A DNA stretch of 64,000 nucleotides from assembly GCF_900188035.1 (NCBI RefSeq), contig NZ_FZNN01000009.1:107372-171371 (forward strand), in the 5' to 3' direction. Below are positions 57,198 through 64,000 of this stretch, piece by piece (position 1 is the first letter of the stretch; each line of letters starts with the position of its first letter). The stretch is from Puniceibacterium sediminis (GTDB lineage Bacteria > Pseudomonadota > Alphaproteobacteria > Rhodobacterales > Rhodobacteraceae). The notes beneath the pieces were generated by a model. That model had not been told where the DNA came from and made no database searches. It was given only the letters and a program-made list of their open reading frames with translations. The translations under genes and the position numbers were made by a program.

Positions 57198-58574
57198 ATG
57201 TCCCAGAACCCGCCGAATCTGCGCCCCGATCTCGCCCCCAAAGCCACCCTGCCGTCTGACCGACGCGCGGGCCAGCCCTCCATTGGCATGGTCTCGCTCG
57301 GTTGTCCCAAGGCGCTGGTCGACAGTGAACGCATCCTCACCAGACTGCGTGCCGAAGGGTATGGAATCTCTGCCGATTACGCCGGTGCAGATGCGGTGAT
57401 CGTCAACACCTGCGGCTTTCTCGACAGCGCCAAGGCCGAAAGCCTTGAGGCGATCGGAGAGGCGCTGGCCGAAAATGGTCGTGTGATTGTAACGGGTTGC
57501 CTAGGGGCCGAGCCTGACTACATCCGCGAACATCACCCCCGCATCCTCGCCGTGACGGGTCCGCATCAGTACGAACAGGTGCTCGATGCCGTGCACATCG
57601 CCGTGCCGCCGTCGCCCGATCCGTTCATTGATCTGATGCCTGCGGCGGGTGTGAAACTGACCCCGCGCCACTACAGCTACCTCAAGATTTCCGAGGGCTG
57701 TAACCACAAATGCAAGTTCTGCATCATCCCCGACATGCGCGGCCGCCTGCAATCCCGCCCCCAACGCGCCGTCCTGCGCGAGGCGGAAAAGCTGGTCGAG
57801 TCGGGCGTTAAGGAACTGCTGGTCATCTCCCAGGACACCTCAGCCTACGGCACCGACTGGAAAGACCGCACAACCAAGGCCCCCATCCTCGACCTCACCC
57901 GCGAATTGGGCCAGCTCGGCGCATGGGTCCGGATGCATTATGTTTATCCTTATCCGCATGTTAGGGACCTCATCCCGCTGATGGCGGCACAGTCGAGCAA
58001 CGGCGGGCGCATCCTGCCATACCTCGATATTCCCTTCCAGCATGCGCATCCCGACACGCTGAAACGCATGGCACGCCCCGCTGCCGCCGCCCGTACCCTG
58101 GACGAAATCATCGCCTGGCGGGACGTCTGCCCGGACATCACACTTCGTTCCACGTTCATCGTCGGCTACCCCGGCGAAACCGAGGATGAATTCCAGACCC
58201 TGCTGGATTGGCTGGACGAGGCGCAATTGGATCGTGTCGGTTGTTTCCAGTACGAAAACGTCGCGGGTGCCCGTTCCAACGCGCTGCCCGACCACGTGCC
58301 TGCCGAGCTGAAGCAAGAACGCTGGGACCGTTTCATGGAAAAGGCACAAGCCATTTCCGAGGCGAAACTGGCCGCCAAGGTCGGCACCCGGCAGCAGGTG
58401 ATCGTCGATCTGGTCGAAGACGATGCCGCCACCTGCCGCACCATGTCCGATGCACCGGAAATCGACGGCAACCTGTTCATCGATACCGGTCATGAGACGC
58501 TCAAGCCCGGAGACATAGTGACGGTCGAGGTGGATGAGGCTGGTGAATATGACCTTTGGGGTCGGCTTGTCTGA
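57198..58574 (+). CDS. rimO: Ribosomal protein S12 methylthiotransferase RimO
   Basis: A 458-residue radical-SAM enzyme that adds a methylthio group to an aspartate of ribosomal protein S12. The N-terminal cluster cysteines are in [28 protein letters not shown] and VTGCLGAE. The radical SAM motif is [15 protein letters not shown], and HYVYPYPH and [13 protein letters not shown] follow. The C-terminal TRAM domain runs from about residue 390. The SLGCPKAxVDSE and CGFxDSAKxES forms are specific to RimO. GAGG precedes the ATG by a short spacer. Single gene; a repeat array lies in its upstream region. Confidence 0.97.
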   Translation: MSQNPPNLRPDLAPKATLPSDRRAGQPSIGMVSLGCPKALVDSERILTRLRAEGYGISADYAGADAVIVNTCGFLDSAKAESLEAIGEALAENGRVIVTGCLGAEPDYIREHHPRILAVTGPHQYEQVLDAVHIAVPPSPDPFIDLMPAAGVKLTPRHYSYLKISEGCNHKCKFCIIPDMRGRLQSRPQRAVLREAEKLVESGVKELLVISQDTSAYGTDWKDRTTKAPILDLTRELGQLGAWVRMHYVYPYPHVRDLIPLMAAQSSNGGRILPYLDIPFQHAHPDTLKRMARPAAAARTLDEIIAWRDVCPDITLRSTFIVGYPGETEDEFQTLLDWLDEAQLDRVGCFQYENVAGARSNALPDHVPAELKQERWDRFMEKAQAISEAKLAAKVGTRQQVIVDLVEDDAATCRTMSDAPEIDGNLFIDTGHETLKPGDIVTVEVDEAGEYDLWGRLV

Positions 58575-58635
58575 TCCGATGTGGCGATCCTTGACCGACT
58601 CATGTGGGAAAGACTAAAAAGTTAACAAAATCGCC

Positions 58636-58671
58636 CCTGCTGTTAATTTATGACCTGTCATAAATAGCAGG
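58636..58671. promoter_or_regulatory. Lux-box-like dyad
   Basis: TTTATGACCTGTCATAAA (58647-58664) is a perfect 8+2+8 palindrome, the size of a lux box. It is nested inside CCTGCT (58636-58641) and AGCAGG (58666-58671). It lies downstream of rimO and upstream of a terminator-bounded stretch; a LuxR-type gene is encoded on the opposite strand less than 400 bases away. Confidence 0.5.
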
Positions 58672-58934
58672 AAAATCGGCTAAACCTGCAAGTATTATCC
58701 GTGCGATGCACCGCGTCGATTGCAAGCTGACAGCAGACAAAAGCCGTATTCTGATGTACACTGTTCCCATTGGGTCGGCCCGTTATCCGGGGGAATCCGA
58801 AGCATGCCGACAGCACCGAAACAGGTTCCGATCCGCATATCCACCTGAAAAGAGGGTCGTTTCTGCGAAGTGTACAAACTTTGTGACATCGCATGATGTC
58901 TAGCAAATTTTTGCGACGAACATTTAAATACTTC
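58672..58934 (+). ncRNA. Possible small RNA or short peptide gene between a dyad operator and a terminator
   Basis: About 260 bases that lie between the palindrome at 58647-58664 and a good plus-strand terminator at 58935. rimO ends at 58574, far from that terminator. One plus-strand frame (58706-58903, 65 codons) has no ribosome binding site. A second dyad, GACATC-GCAT-GATGTC, lies at 58885-58900. The presence of a transcript is inferred from these flanking signals only. Confidence 0.3.
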
Positions 58935-58964
58935 AGGATGTCGCCCTATGGCGGCATCCTTTTT
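58935..58964 (+). terminator. Intrinsic terminator, plus strand
   Basis: AGGATGTCGCC (58935-58945) pairs with GGCGGCATCCT (58950-58960) through one G:U, around loop CTAT, followed by TTTT. The T run is only on the plus strand, so it does not serve the minus-strand luxR gene. Confidence 0.75.
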
Positions 58965-59041
58965 CCTGTTGCGATTGAGTGCTTGGCTGACCCAGAAGCT
59001 GGCCCCGCGTTGCTGGGGCGAGGTCAGCCCATTGTGTTCAG

Positions 59042-59905
59042 CTAAGCGCCAGACCGCGCATCGTCCATCTCGATCAGTATCTCGTCCTCACTGGGTCCGG
59101 GCCGATTCAACGGATCTGGCAGAACGCCCAGTGACATGGCCAGCGCTGCCAGTTCGGCGCGCGACCTCGCGTCGGTATTCTGCATCAGTGCGTTCATTCT
59201 TTGCCGCACTGCCGAGATCGAGATACCAAGCTGAGCCGCGATCGCCTTGTCCTGCAAGCCGAGTCCCAGCAGTTCCAGTAGTTCTAGCTGTTTATCAGTG
59301 ATGTGGTTGCGTTCACTGAATTCCTGTTTGAAATGATACAGATAACGCTGATGTCCCATTAGCGCCGCAGCGTTCAGCGTCCAGCCGTGGGCGCGAATGA
59401 TGGCCAGCATCTCGCGCCGGGAATGGTCCCCGGAAAAGGTGATCATCGCGGCCTGAGGGGGCGCATTCTGACGCAGGGGAATCGAAAAACCAGCGCGTAG
59501 CCCATGCGAAGCGGCCATCCGGAGCACATCGATCCGTTTTTTGGGAATGTGGTGGTATTCATCGACAAATTCGATCCCCGTCATCACGGGCGTAAGATAA
59601 TGCATCGCATGATTTCGGAAATAGGACCAACGCCAGATCTCGGGGTCTTCATTGGCTGTATTCAGCCAGGTCGCGTCGTAGGAGGTGCGGATGAACAGGG
59701 TTTTTTTCCAGTCCCGATAGGACGAGGCTGAGATGAAATCGATAAACGGCAGTTGCACTTCACGTCCAAGCGCGACGATCAGACACCAGACTTCTGTGGA
59801 ATGCCGTGTATTTTCAATGTTCTGCACGAACCTTTGAAGCAGTTCGGGAACATAACATTCCGCATCGGCGAGAGGCCGAGGTTCCAAATTTGGGATGTCA
59901 CGCAA
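59042..59905 (-). CDS. LuxR-family regulator with autoinducer-binding-like domain, no luxI nearby
   Basis: A 287-residue regulator. The N-terminal two thirds (about 20-190) has the layout of an autoinducer-binding domain, with aromatic positions (YRDWKKTLFIRTSYDATWLN, WRWSYF) and HGLRAGFSIPLRQ before the end of the domain. The C-terminal GerE-type helix-turn-helix is LTDKQ-like ITDKQLELLELLGLGLQDKAIAAQLGISISAVRQRMNAL read in parts. It is longer than TraR/LuxR (about 240-250) because of an acidic C-terminal tail. The only in-frame start is TTG at 59905, after a G-rich stretch. No acyl-homoserine-lactone synthase gene is in the window, so it may be a solo. Confidence 0.85.
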   Translation of the reverse strand: MRDIPNLEPRPLADAECYVPELLQRFVQNIENTRHSTEVWCLIVALGREVQLPFIDFISASSYRDWKKTLFIRTSYDATWLNTANEDPEIWRWSYFRNHAMHYLTPVMTGIEFVDEYHHIPKKRIDVLRMAASHGLRAGFSIPLRQNAPPQAAMITFSGDHSRREMLAIIRAHGWTLNAAALMGHQRYLYHFKQEFSERNHITDKQLELLELLGLGLQDKAIAAQLGISISAVRQRMNALMQNTDARSRAELAALAMSLGVLPDPLNRPGPSEDEILIEMDDARSGA

Positions 59906-60102
59906 GTGCGCCCCCCGGCTGCGGTTTGATATTCAGATTACCCGCGATAAACCGCATCACCACCTCTTTTGCACGCACCGGCCCGAAAAATCAGATGGGC
60001 GGCAAGGCTACCCTAAGGGAAAGTTCGTGATTTGTCAGTGCGGATTATCATGGCACTGTCAGGGGCTTGCCAAGCTGTGGCGCTCCCGGCATGACGTGCT
60101 CC

Positions 60103-60699
60103 ATGGCAAAGCTCTATTTCCACTACTCGACGATGAATGCGGGGAAATCCACCCTGCTGCTGCAGGCCGCGCACAATTACCACGAGCGCGGTATGGTGCC
60201 CTTTCTTCTGACTGCGGCTGTGGACAGCCGTGCCGGGCCCGGGCGCATCGCGTCCCGCATCGGGCTTGGCCGCGAGGCTGAAACCTTTGCACCCGACACC
60301 GATCTTTTTGCCCGGATGAAAGCGGAAAGTGCGCAGCGCGACATTGCCTGCATCTTTGTGGACGAGGCACAGTTCCTGACGCCCGATCAGGTCTGGCAGT
60401 TGGCCCGGGTGGCGGACGATCTGGGCGTGCCGGTGATGTGTTATGGCCTACGCGTGGATTTTCGTGGTGAGTTGTTTCCGGGCTCGGCGACGCTATTGGC
60501 GCTGGCGGACGATCTGCGCGAGGTGCGTACAATCTGCCACTGCGGGCGCAAGGCCACGATGGTGGTGCGGCAGGATGAGACGGGGCAGGTGCTGACCTCG
60601 GGGGCGCAGGTTCAGATTGGTGGGAATGAAACCTATCTGCCGCTCTGCCGCCGCCATTGGCGCGCAGCCCTGGGCGAAGAGACTGGTCCCAAGGCGTAG
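60103..60699 (+). CDS. tdk: Thymidine kinase, type II
   Basis: A 198-residue salvage enzyme that phosphorylates thymidine with ATP. The start at 60103 gives AKLYFHYSTMNAGKST, the family N terminus with the P-loop; in-frame starts 12 and 36 bases earlier add a non-conserved tail. The catalytic Glu is in FVDEAQFL. CYGLRVDFRGELFPGS is the conserved lasso-side loop, and the structural zinc is held by cysteines in TICHCGRKA and by PLCRRHW. Length is normal for the cellular/bacterial type II group. Monocistronic, convergent with the rhodanese gene. Confidence 0.95.
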   Translation: MAKLYFHYSTMNAGKSTLLLQAAHNYHERGMVPFLLTAAVDSRAGPGRIASRIGLGREAETFAPDTDLFARMKAESAQRDIACIFVDEAQFLTPDQVWQLARVADDLGVPVMCYGLRVDFRGELFPGSATLLALADDLREVRTICHCGRKATMVVRQDETGQVLTSGAQVQIGGNETYLPLCRRHWRAALGEETGPKA

Positions 60700-60712
60700 G
60701 CCCTTCTGGATG

Positions 60713-61105
60713 CTACTTCGCCGCCACGTCCTCTATCGGTAGACCGGCGTCGCGCCAGGCGCTGAACCCGCCACCCAGATGTGACACTTTTTTCAACCCC
60801 ATGTCCTGCGCCGTCTTGGCGGACAGGGCAGAGCGCCAGCCACTGGCACAATAAAAGACGAATTGCACATCCTCGGCAAAGATCGGTTTGTGGTAGGGTG
60901 ACGCCGGGTCGATCCAGAATTCCAGCATGCCGCGCGGGCAATGGAAGGCCCCGGGAATACGACCTTCACGTTCCAGCTCGCGCCGGTCGCGCAGGTCGAT
61001 GAACCGCACACCTTTTGCCCCATGACGGTCAGAGGCGATGCTCGCATCCAGCGTCACAATCTCGGCCTCTGCCGCGGCGATCATGTCTTTGACGTTCAAT
61101 GTCAT
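60713..61105 (-). CDS. Single-domain rhodanese-like protein
   Basis: A 130-residue sulfurtransferase-type protein. ATG at 61105 has AAGGA seven bases upstream; an upstream in-frame ATG adds 13 residues. FIDLRDRRELEREGRIPGAFH is the CDC25/rhodanese opening, and the active-site loop is YCASGWRS with the catalytic cysteine, followed by HLGGGFSAWRDAGLP. The loop with a bulky aromatic is common in persulfide carriers. Substrate and sulfur acceptor are unknown. Minus strand, 78 bases after csaA. Confidence 0.93.
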   Translation of the reverse strand: MTLNVKDMIAAAEAEIVTLDASIASDRHGAKGVRFIDLRDRRELEREGRIPGAFHCPRGMLEFWIDPASPYHKPIFAEDVQFVFYCASGWRSALSAKTAQDMGLKKVSHLGGGFSAWRDAGLPIEDVAAK

Positions 61106-61183
61106 GCTGCGTCCTTTCACTCTACCAAGACTTGCTTTCATCACGGCAATGGCGATGCGTGATACCCGCGTCCATGGGTTAGG

Positions 61184-61522
61184 TCAGTGCATCCGCCCGC
61201 CCAGTGGCACATCCAGATCGGGGCTGAGCAGCACCACAGCCCCCGCGTCATCAGCCACCCCCAGCACCAGCACTTCGGACATGAACCTCCCGATCTGGCG
61301 GGGCGGGAAATTGACCACGGCCATCACCCGTTTTCCGATCAGAGTTTCAGGGGAATAATGCACCGTCACCTGGGCCGAGGTCTTGCGCTCTCCGATCTCG
61401 GGGCCAAAGTCGATCCACATCTTGATCGCGGGTTTGCGGGCTTCGGGAAAGGGTTCGGCGCGCACCACCTGACCCACGCGGATATCAACCTTCAGGAAGT
61501 CGTCAAACGTAATCTCAGCCAC
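61184..61522 (-). CDS. csaA: CsaA-like tRNA-binding/chaperone protein
   Basis: A 112-residue stand-alone OB-fold protein of the EMAP/tRNA-bind family. It opens DFLKVDIRVGQVVRAEPFPEARKPA read in parts, has the KTSAQVT strand, and ends with VVNFPPRQIGRFMSEVLVLG, all typical of CsaA. CsaA dimers bind tRNA and unfolded proteins and have been linked to protein export in Bacillus. Its start lies within the end of proC (8-base overlap), so the two are translationally coupled. Confidence 0.92.
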   Translation of the reverse strand: MAEITFDDFLKVDIRVGQVVRAEPFPEARKPAIKMWIDFGPEIGERKTSAQVTVHYSPETLIGKRVMAVVNFPPRQIGRFMSEVLVLGVADDAGAVVLLSPDLDVPLGGRMH

Positions 61523-62327
61523 TTGCCAGCTCCTTTGATCGAGCAGCCGCCGCCCGCACGACCGCCTTCATCAGCGGCGGCAACCCGTTGGTTTCGTCCA
61601 TCAATACTTCTAACCCGGCCTGCGTGGTGCCATTCGGGCTCGTCACGTTCTTGCGCAACTGGCCGGGGTCTTCGCCGGTCATCGCCAGCTGTCCCGCCCC
61701 CGCCACCGTGGCACGCGCGAGCTGCAGTGCCAGTTCGGGCGCCAGCCCTTCGGCCACACCCGCCGCCGCCATGCATTCGATCATGTGGAACACATAGGCC
61801 GGGCCTGATCCGCTGACGCCGGTGACCGCGTCCATCTGGCTCTCGTCCTCAAGGCGCACAACCTCGCCCACCGCGCTCAGCAACTCCTCGGCGGCATCCA
61901 GATCGGTCGAGGTCACATGCGCATTGCCGATGATCGCCGTGATCCCGCGCCCCACCGCGGCGGGGGTGTTTGGCATCGCGCGGATCACCGGAGTGTCGCC
62001 GCCCAGCATGCGTTCGTAGGTCGAGATCGGGATGCCCGCGGCGACCGACAGGAACACTGTGCTGCCGTTGCCCAAAGCCTGAAGCGAGGGCAGGGCATCG
62101 GCCATCATCTGTGGCTTGACCGCAATCAACACAACAGCGGGGTTCTCAGGCATGCCTTCGTTCAGATGAACGCCCTGCGCTGTCAGCCAGTCGCCGGGAT
62201 GCGGATCCGTGACCCAAACCGACGTCTTTGGCAGCCCGCGGCCCAGCCAGCCTTCGAGCATGGCCGACCCCATCTTGCCACATCCCAGAAGCACCAGCCC
62301 CCGCTTTGCGATTTCGCTGTCCTGCAT
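61515..62327 (-). CDS. proC: Pyrroline-5-carboxylate reductase
   Basis: A 270-residue cytoplasmic enzyme for the last step of proline synthesis. The NAD(P) fold is LVLLGCGKMGSAMLEGWLGR. IAVKPQMM, SVAAGIPISTYERML, RAMPNTPAAVGRGI and the C-terminal dimer domain with VTGVSGSGPAYVFHMIECM and ATVAGAGQLA are all conserved, and the length is normal. It is first in the short proC-csaA operon; the YbjN-like gene lies 80 bases upstream on the same strand. Confidence 0.97.
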   Translation of the reverse strand: MQDSEIAKRGLVLLGCGKMGSAMLEGWLGRGLPKTSVWVTDPHPGDWLTAQGVHLNEGMPENPAVVLIAVKPQMMADALPSLQALGNGSTVFLSVAAGIPISTYERMLGGDTPVIRAMPNTPAAVGRGITAIIGNAHVTSTDLDAAEELLSAVGEVVRLEDESQMDAVTGVSGSGPAYVFHMIECMAAAGVAEGLAPELALQLARATVAGAGQLAMTGEDPGQLRKNVTSPNGTTQAGLEVLMDETNGLPPLMKAVVRAAAARSKELASG

Positions 62328-62407
62328 GATGTCGTCCTCGGTTTTCGGTTGCCTAAATGGAAAAGGACCGGTCGCCCGATCCTTTTCACGCGCGTCAGGG
62401 AGGAGAA

Positions 62408-62908
62408 TTACGCGCGCCCGTAAGCTTCTGCAATGGCGACCTGAAGCGCCTGGTGGGGCGTCTGGTCCGAATAGACCATCAACTGGAAAGCCGGATAATA
62501 CCGCTCGGCGCTCATGACGGCGGCGCTGATCATCGTGTCAATCTGCTCGGGTGTGGCGACCTGACCGCCGGTCAAAACCAGACCGTAGCGGTAGACCATA
62601 AGTTTTTGTTCAGCCCAAAATGTAAAGGCGCCAGCCCAGCACTGATCGTTCACGGCGTTGAGGCCTTCGAAAAGGTCGCCCATCCGCTCCGCCGGCGGCT
62701 CCATCTCAAAGGTGCATATCAGCCGGAGCGTTTCATCATATGCCGACCAGGCGAGAGTGATCGAATAGGTGCGCCACTGGCCTTCGACAGCCATGGCGAT
62801 CTGATCGTCGGCGACACGATCAAAGTCCCAGTCGTGATGCTCGGCCAGATGTTCGACGATGTCGATTGGGTGAATGTCATCTTCAAGATACTGCTCGGAC
62901 AATGCCAT
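62408..62908 (-). CDS. YbjN-domain protein
   Basis: A 166-residue soluble protein. ATG at 62908 has AGAGGTGG upstream; an earlier in-frame start at 62977 is not needed. It opens with a short helical targeting-like part (HPIDIVEHLAEHHDWDFDR), then the alternating beta domain of the YbjN group (QWRTYSITLAWSAYDETLRL, ICTFEMEPP) and the helix/strand pair with LNAVNDQCWAGAFTFWAEQ. YbjN proteins resemble type III secretion chaperones in fold and affect stress and motility in E. coli; the function here is not known. Confidence 0.88.
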   Translation of the reverse strand: MALSEQYLEDDIHPIDIVEHLAEHHDWDFDRVADDQIAMAVEGQWRTYSITLAWSAYDETLRLICTFEMEPPAERMGDLFEGLNAVNDQCWAGAFTFWAEQKLMVYRYGLVLTGGQVATPEQIDTMISAAVMSAERYYPAFQLMVYSDQTPHQALQVAIAEAYGRA

Positions 62909-63138
62909 GGCGCCACCTCTTTTGATTTGCTTAGCGCCGGGCTCAGGCAGCGTCCCAAGCGCTAGGTGCCTGCTCAAGTAACAGCGGGGTCATCCGCCAT
63001 CCTCACTACATATGGTGCCTGCGTGCGCAGGTATGTGTAAAGCTAAATTTCCGTGAACGCTGCAATAAGTTGTGGATGAATGTAGCGTGACACGCAAAAT
63101 TGCAGAGTTTGACACGGATTTTTACAGCAAACGTGTTT

Positions 63139-63905
63139 TCAGGCTAGGCAGAGCACGTCACCCCCGACAGGACGTTTCCCGCCCCGGTCCATCCAGCTAG
63201 GTTTAATCGTGCCCTCTCGACTCATGTCCATCAACACATCACCAATTTCAGTACGCGTCAGGAATTTTTTCTCCTGAACCTTCGCGGCAAGCTGGATGAA
63301 CTCGATCCCATTTGTCTCGGCATCCAAAAGCGATGCCACCAACTTTGATGCTGTGAGCCTGTGCTCTTGCCGAGCGCGAAGATAGGGGCCGCGATACTCC
63401 ATGGTCTCTTCCAGGCAGTCGAAGAGATCAGGGCCAGTTTTCTTCTGGGTCTTTTTAAACTGCGTTTGATCGTGGCTTGAAAGCGCTTTGAACTCTGCCC
63501 TCCTCATTACATCCATCCCCTCAGGGTGGTTGGTTCCATATGCCAGACTAAAATGGATCTCATTTCGATCGGGGTTATAGATTGGGGACATCCCCGCGAA
63601 CCTGTACCCGAGTTCGGTGCGCATCATTTCAAGATATTCGGCCTCCACACGCTCTATCGTGATTTCGGACTGAAGAAGTTTCCGGGCACGTGCTTCGCCT
63701 ACCAGACCTGTAAGAGCATGCTCCCGGCCACTATGGTCCCCACTGACAAATCGTTCGATAAACGATCTCATAAAGTTGACGATTATCTCGCTAGAACGGT
63801 TTCTGAATTGAGCTAACGCTGCGGGAGGAAAACCCGTGTAGCCTGTAGGATCTACAAAAAGCAGTTGAAACCGGTGGTTCGCTGCTTGCCTTATCGCCAC
63901 GGCGT
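63139..63905 (-). pseudogene. tcmP: Three-Cys-motif partner protein (TcmP) fragment, 5' part cut off by an insertion sequence
   Basis: About 255 codons of a TcmP-type gene remain. The visible start has LLFVDPTGYTGFPPAALAQF and EIIVNFMRSFIERFVSGD, the motif pair of the TcmP core, followed by a helical C-terminal part ending in DVLCLA. The N-terminal part, normally some 100 or more residues ahead of the first motif, is absent: coding runs straight into the insertion sequence at 63906, where an in-frame TGA is met. A GTG at 63900 could allow translation of a truncated product. TcmP proteins pair with three-Cys-motif proteins in predicted phage-related or defence loci; the partner is not in view. 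Confidence 0.75.
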
Positions 63906-64000
63906 GGCATTGTTGCAGAACTCACGCCTGAGGCATGACTTCCCCTTACCCCGCTGGCGTTATGCCACGCGAATGATCTCGGCAGTGCCGAGGGCATTGA
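63906..64000 (-). mobile_element. Insertion sequence end (partial), with transposase C-terminal tail
   Basis: GGCATTGTTGCAGAAC at 63906 looks like an IS terminal repeat of the GGC-N-(C/T)TGTTGCA type seen in IS6-like and related elements. On the minus strand a frame reading NALGTAEIIRVA and stop (TAA) enters from the right edge and ends at 63961, about 55 bases from the IS tip, as expected for a transposase tail. The rest lies outside the window, so the family is uncertain. Confidence 0.6.

Noticed and set aside
56697..57259. Overlapping open frames on both strands between the accessory pair and rimO
   Set aside because: They run through the CCATACG array, have no start signals and no similarity to anything I recognise.
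58706..58903. A 65-codon plus-strand frame upstream of the terminator
   Set aside because: It has no ribosome binding site and no protein-like pattern, so I list the stretch as a possible small RNA rather than a gene.

Overview
The window is GC-rich and reads as chromosome from an alphaproteobacterium, most likely a Rhodobacteraceae/Roseobacter-type organism. Support comes from a GcrA cell-cycle regulator, a bacterial phosphatidylcholine synthase (Pcs), tripartite tricarboxylate transporter (TTT) genes, a LuxR-type regulator, a minimal CsaA protein and very dense GC-rich coding with short overlaps. The genus cannot be fixed from sequence reading alone.

Layout. 1-10 kb: a truncated FAD oxidoreductase, a periplasmic sugar-dehydrogenase/diheme cytochrome c pair, a HemG-like flavodoxin, an SLC13-type permease, a small secreted protein and a TonB-dependent siderophore receptor. 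10.5-17.5 kb: a LysR regulator followed by a TctC-TctB-TctA transporter, a shikimate/quinate dehydrogenase and a QuiC-type 3-dehydroshikimate dehydratase. Together these look like uptake of shikimate or quinate and conversion to protocatechuate. The same 15-base LysR-type box lies before the regulator and before the operon. 17.8-32 kb: sensory and iron genes, namely a LytS-like hybrid kinase, a FepA-like receptor divergent from a two-component system, cytochrome b561 and YncE-like propeller, and a Cache-PAS kinase divergent from three receiver proteins. 32.6-36.5 kb: tRNA-Lys, dapF, mtaB, a DUF4386-like membrane protein and pcs.

36.7-53.9 kb is the most unusual part. Four collinear genes encode two small paralogous proteins of two tandem beta domains each, a 1246-residue protein and a 3917-residue giant with repeated helix/beta modules, a long amphipathic-beta region and about five LysM-like segments. 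None has an evident signal peptide or a family I can name with certainty. Hairpins around the second small gene suggest that it is expressed at a different level from the giant genes.

54-64 kb: a lone ABC-2 permease, gcrA, an AT-richer accessory pair, an exact 11-bp-period array of five CCATACG repeats upstream of rimO, a lux-box-like dyad ahead of a terminator-bounded segment with no convincing gene, a LuxR regulator, tdk, a rhodanese, csaA-proC, a YbjN-like gene, and a three-Cys-motif partner (TcmP) gene cut by an insertion sequence at the right edge.
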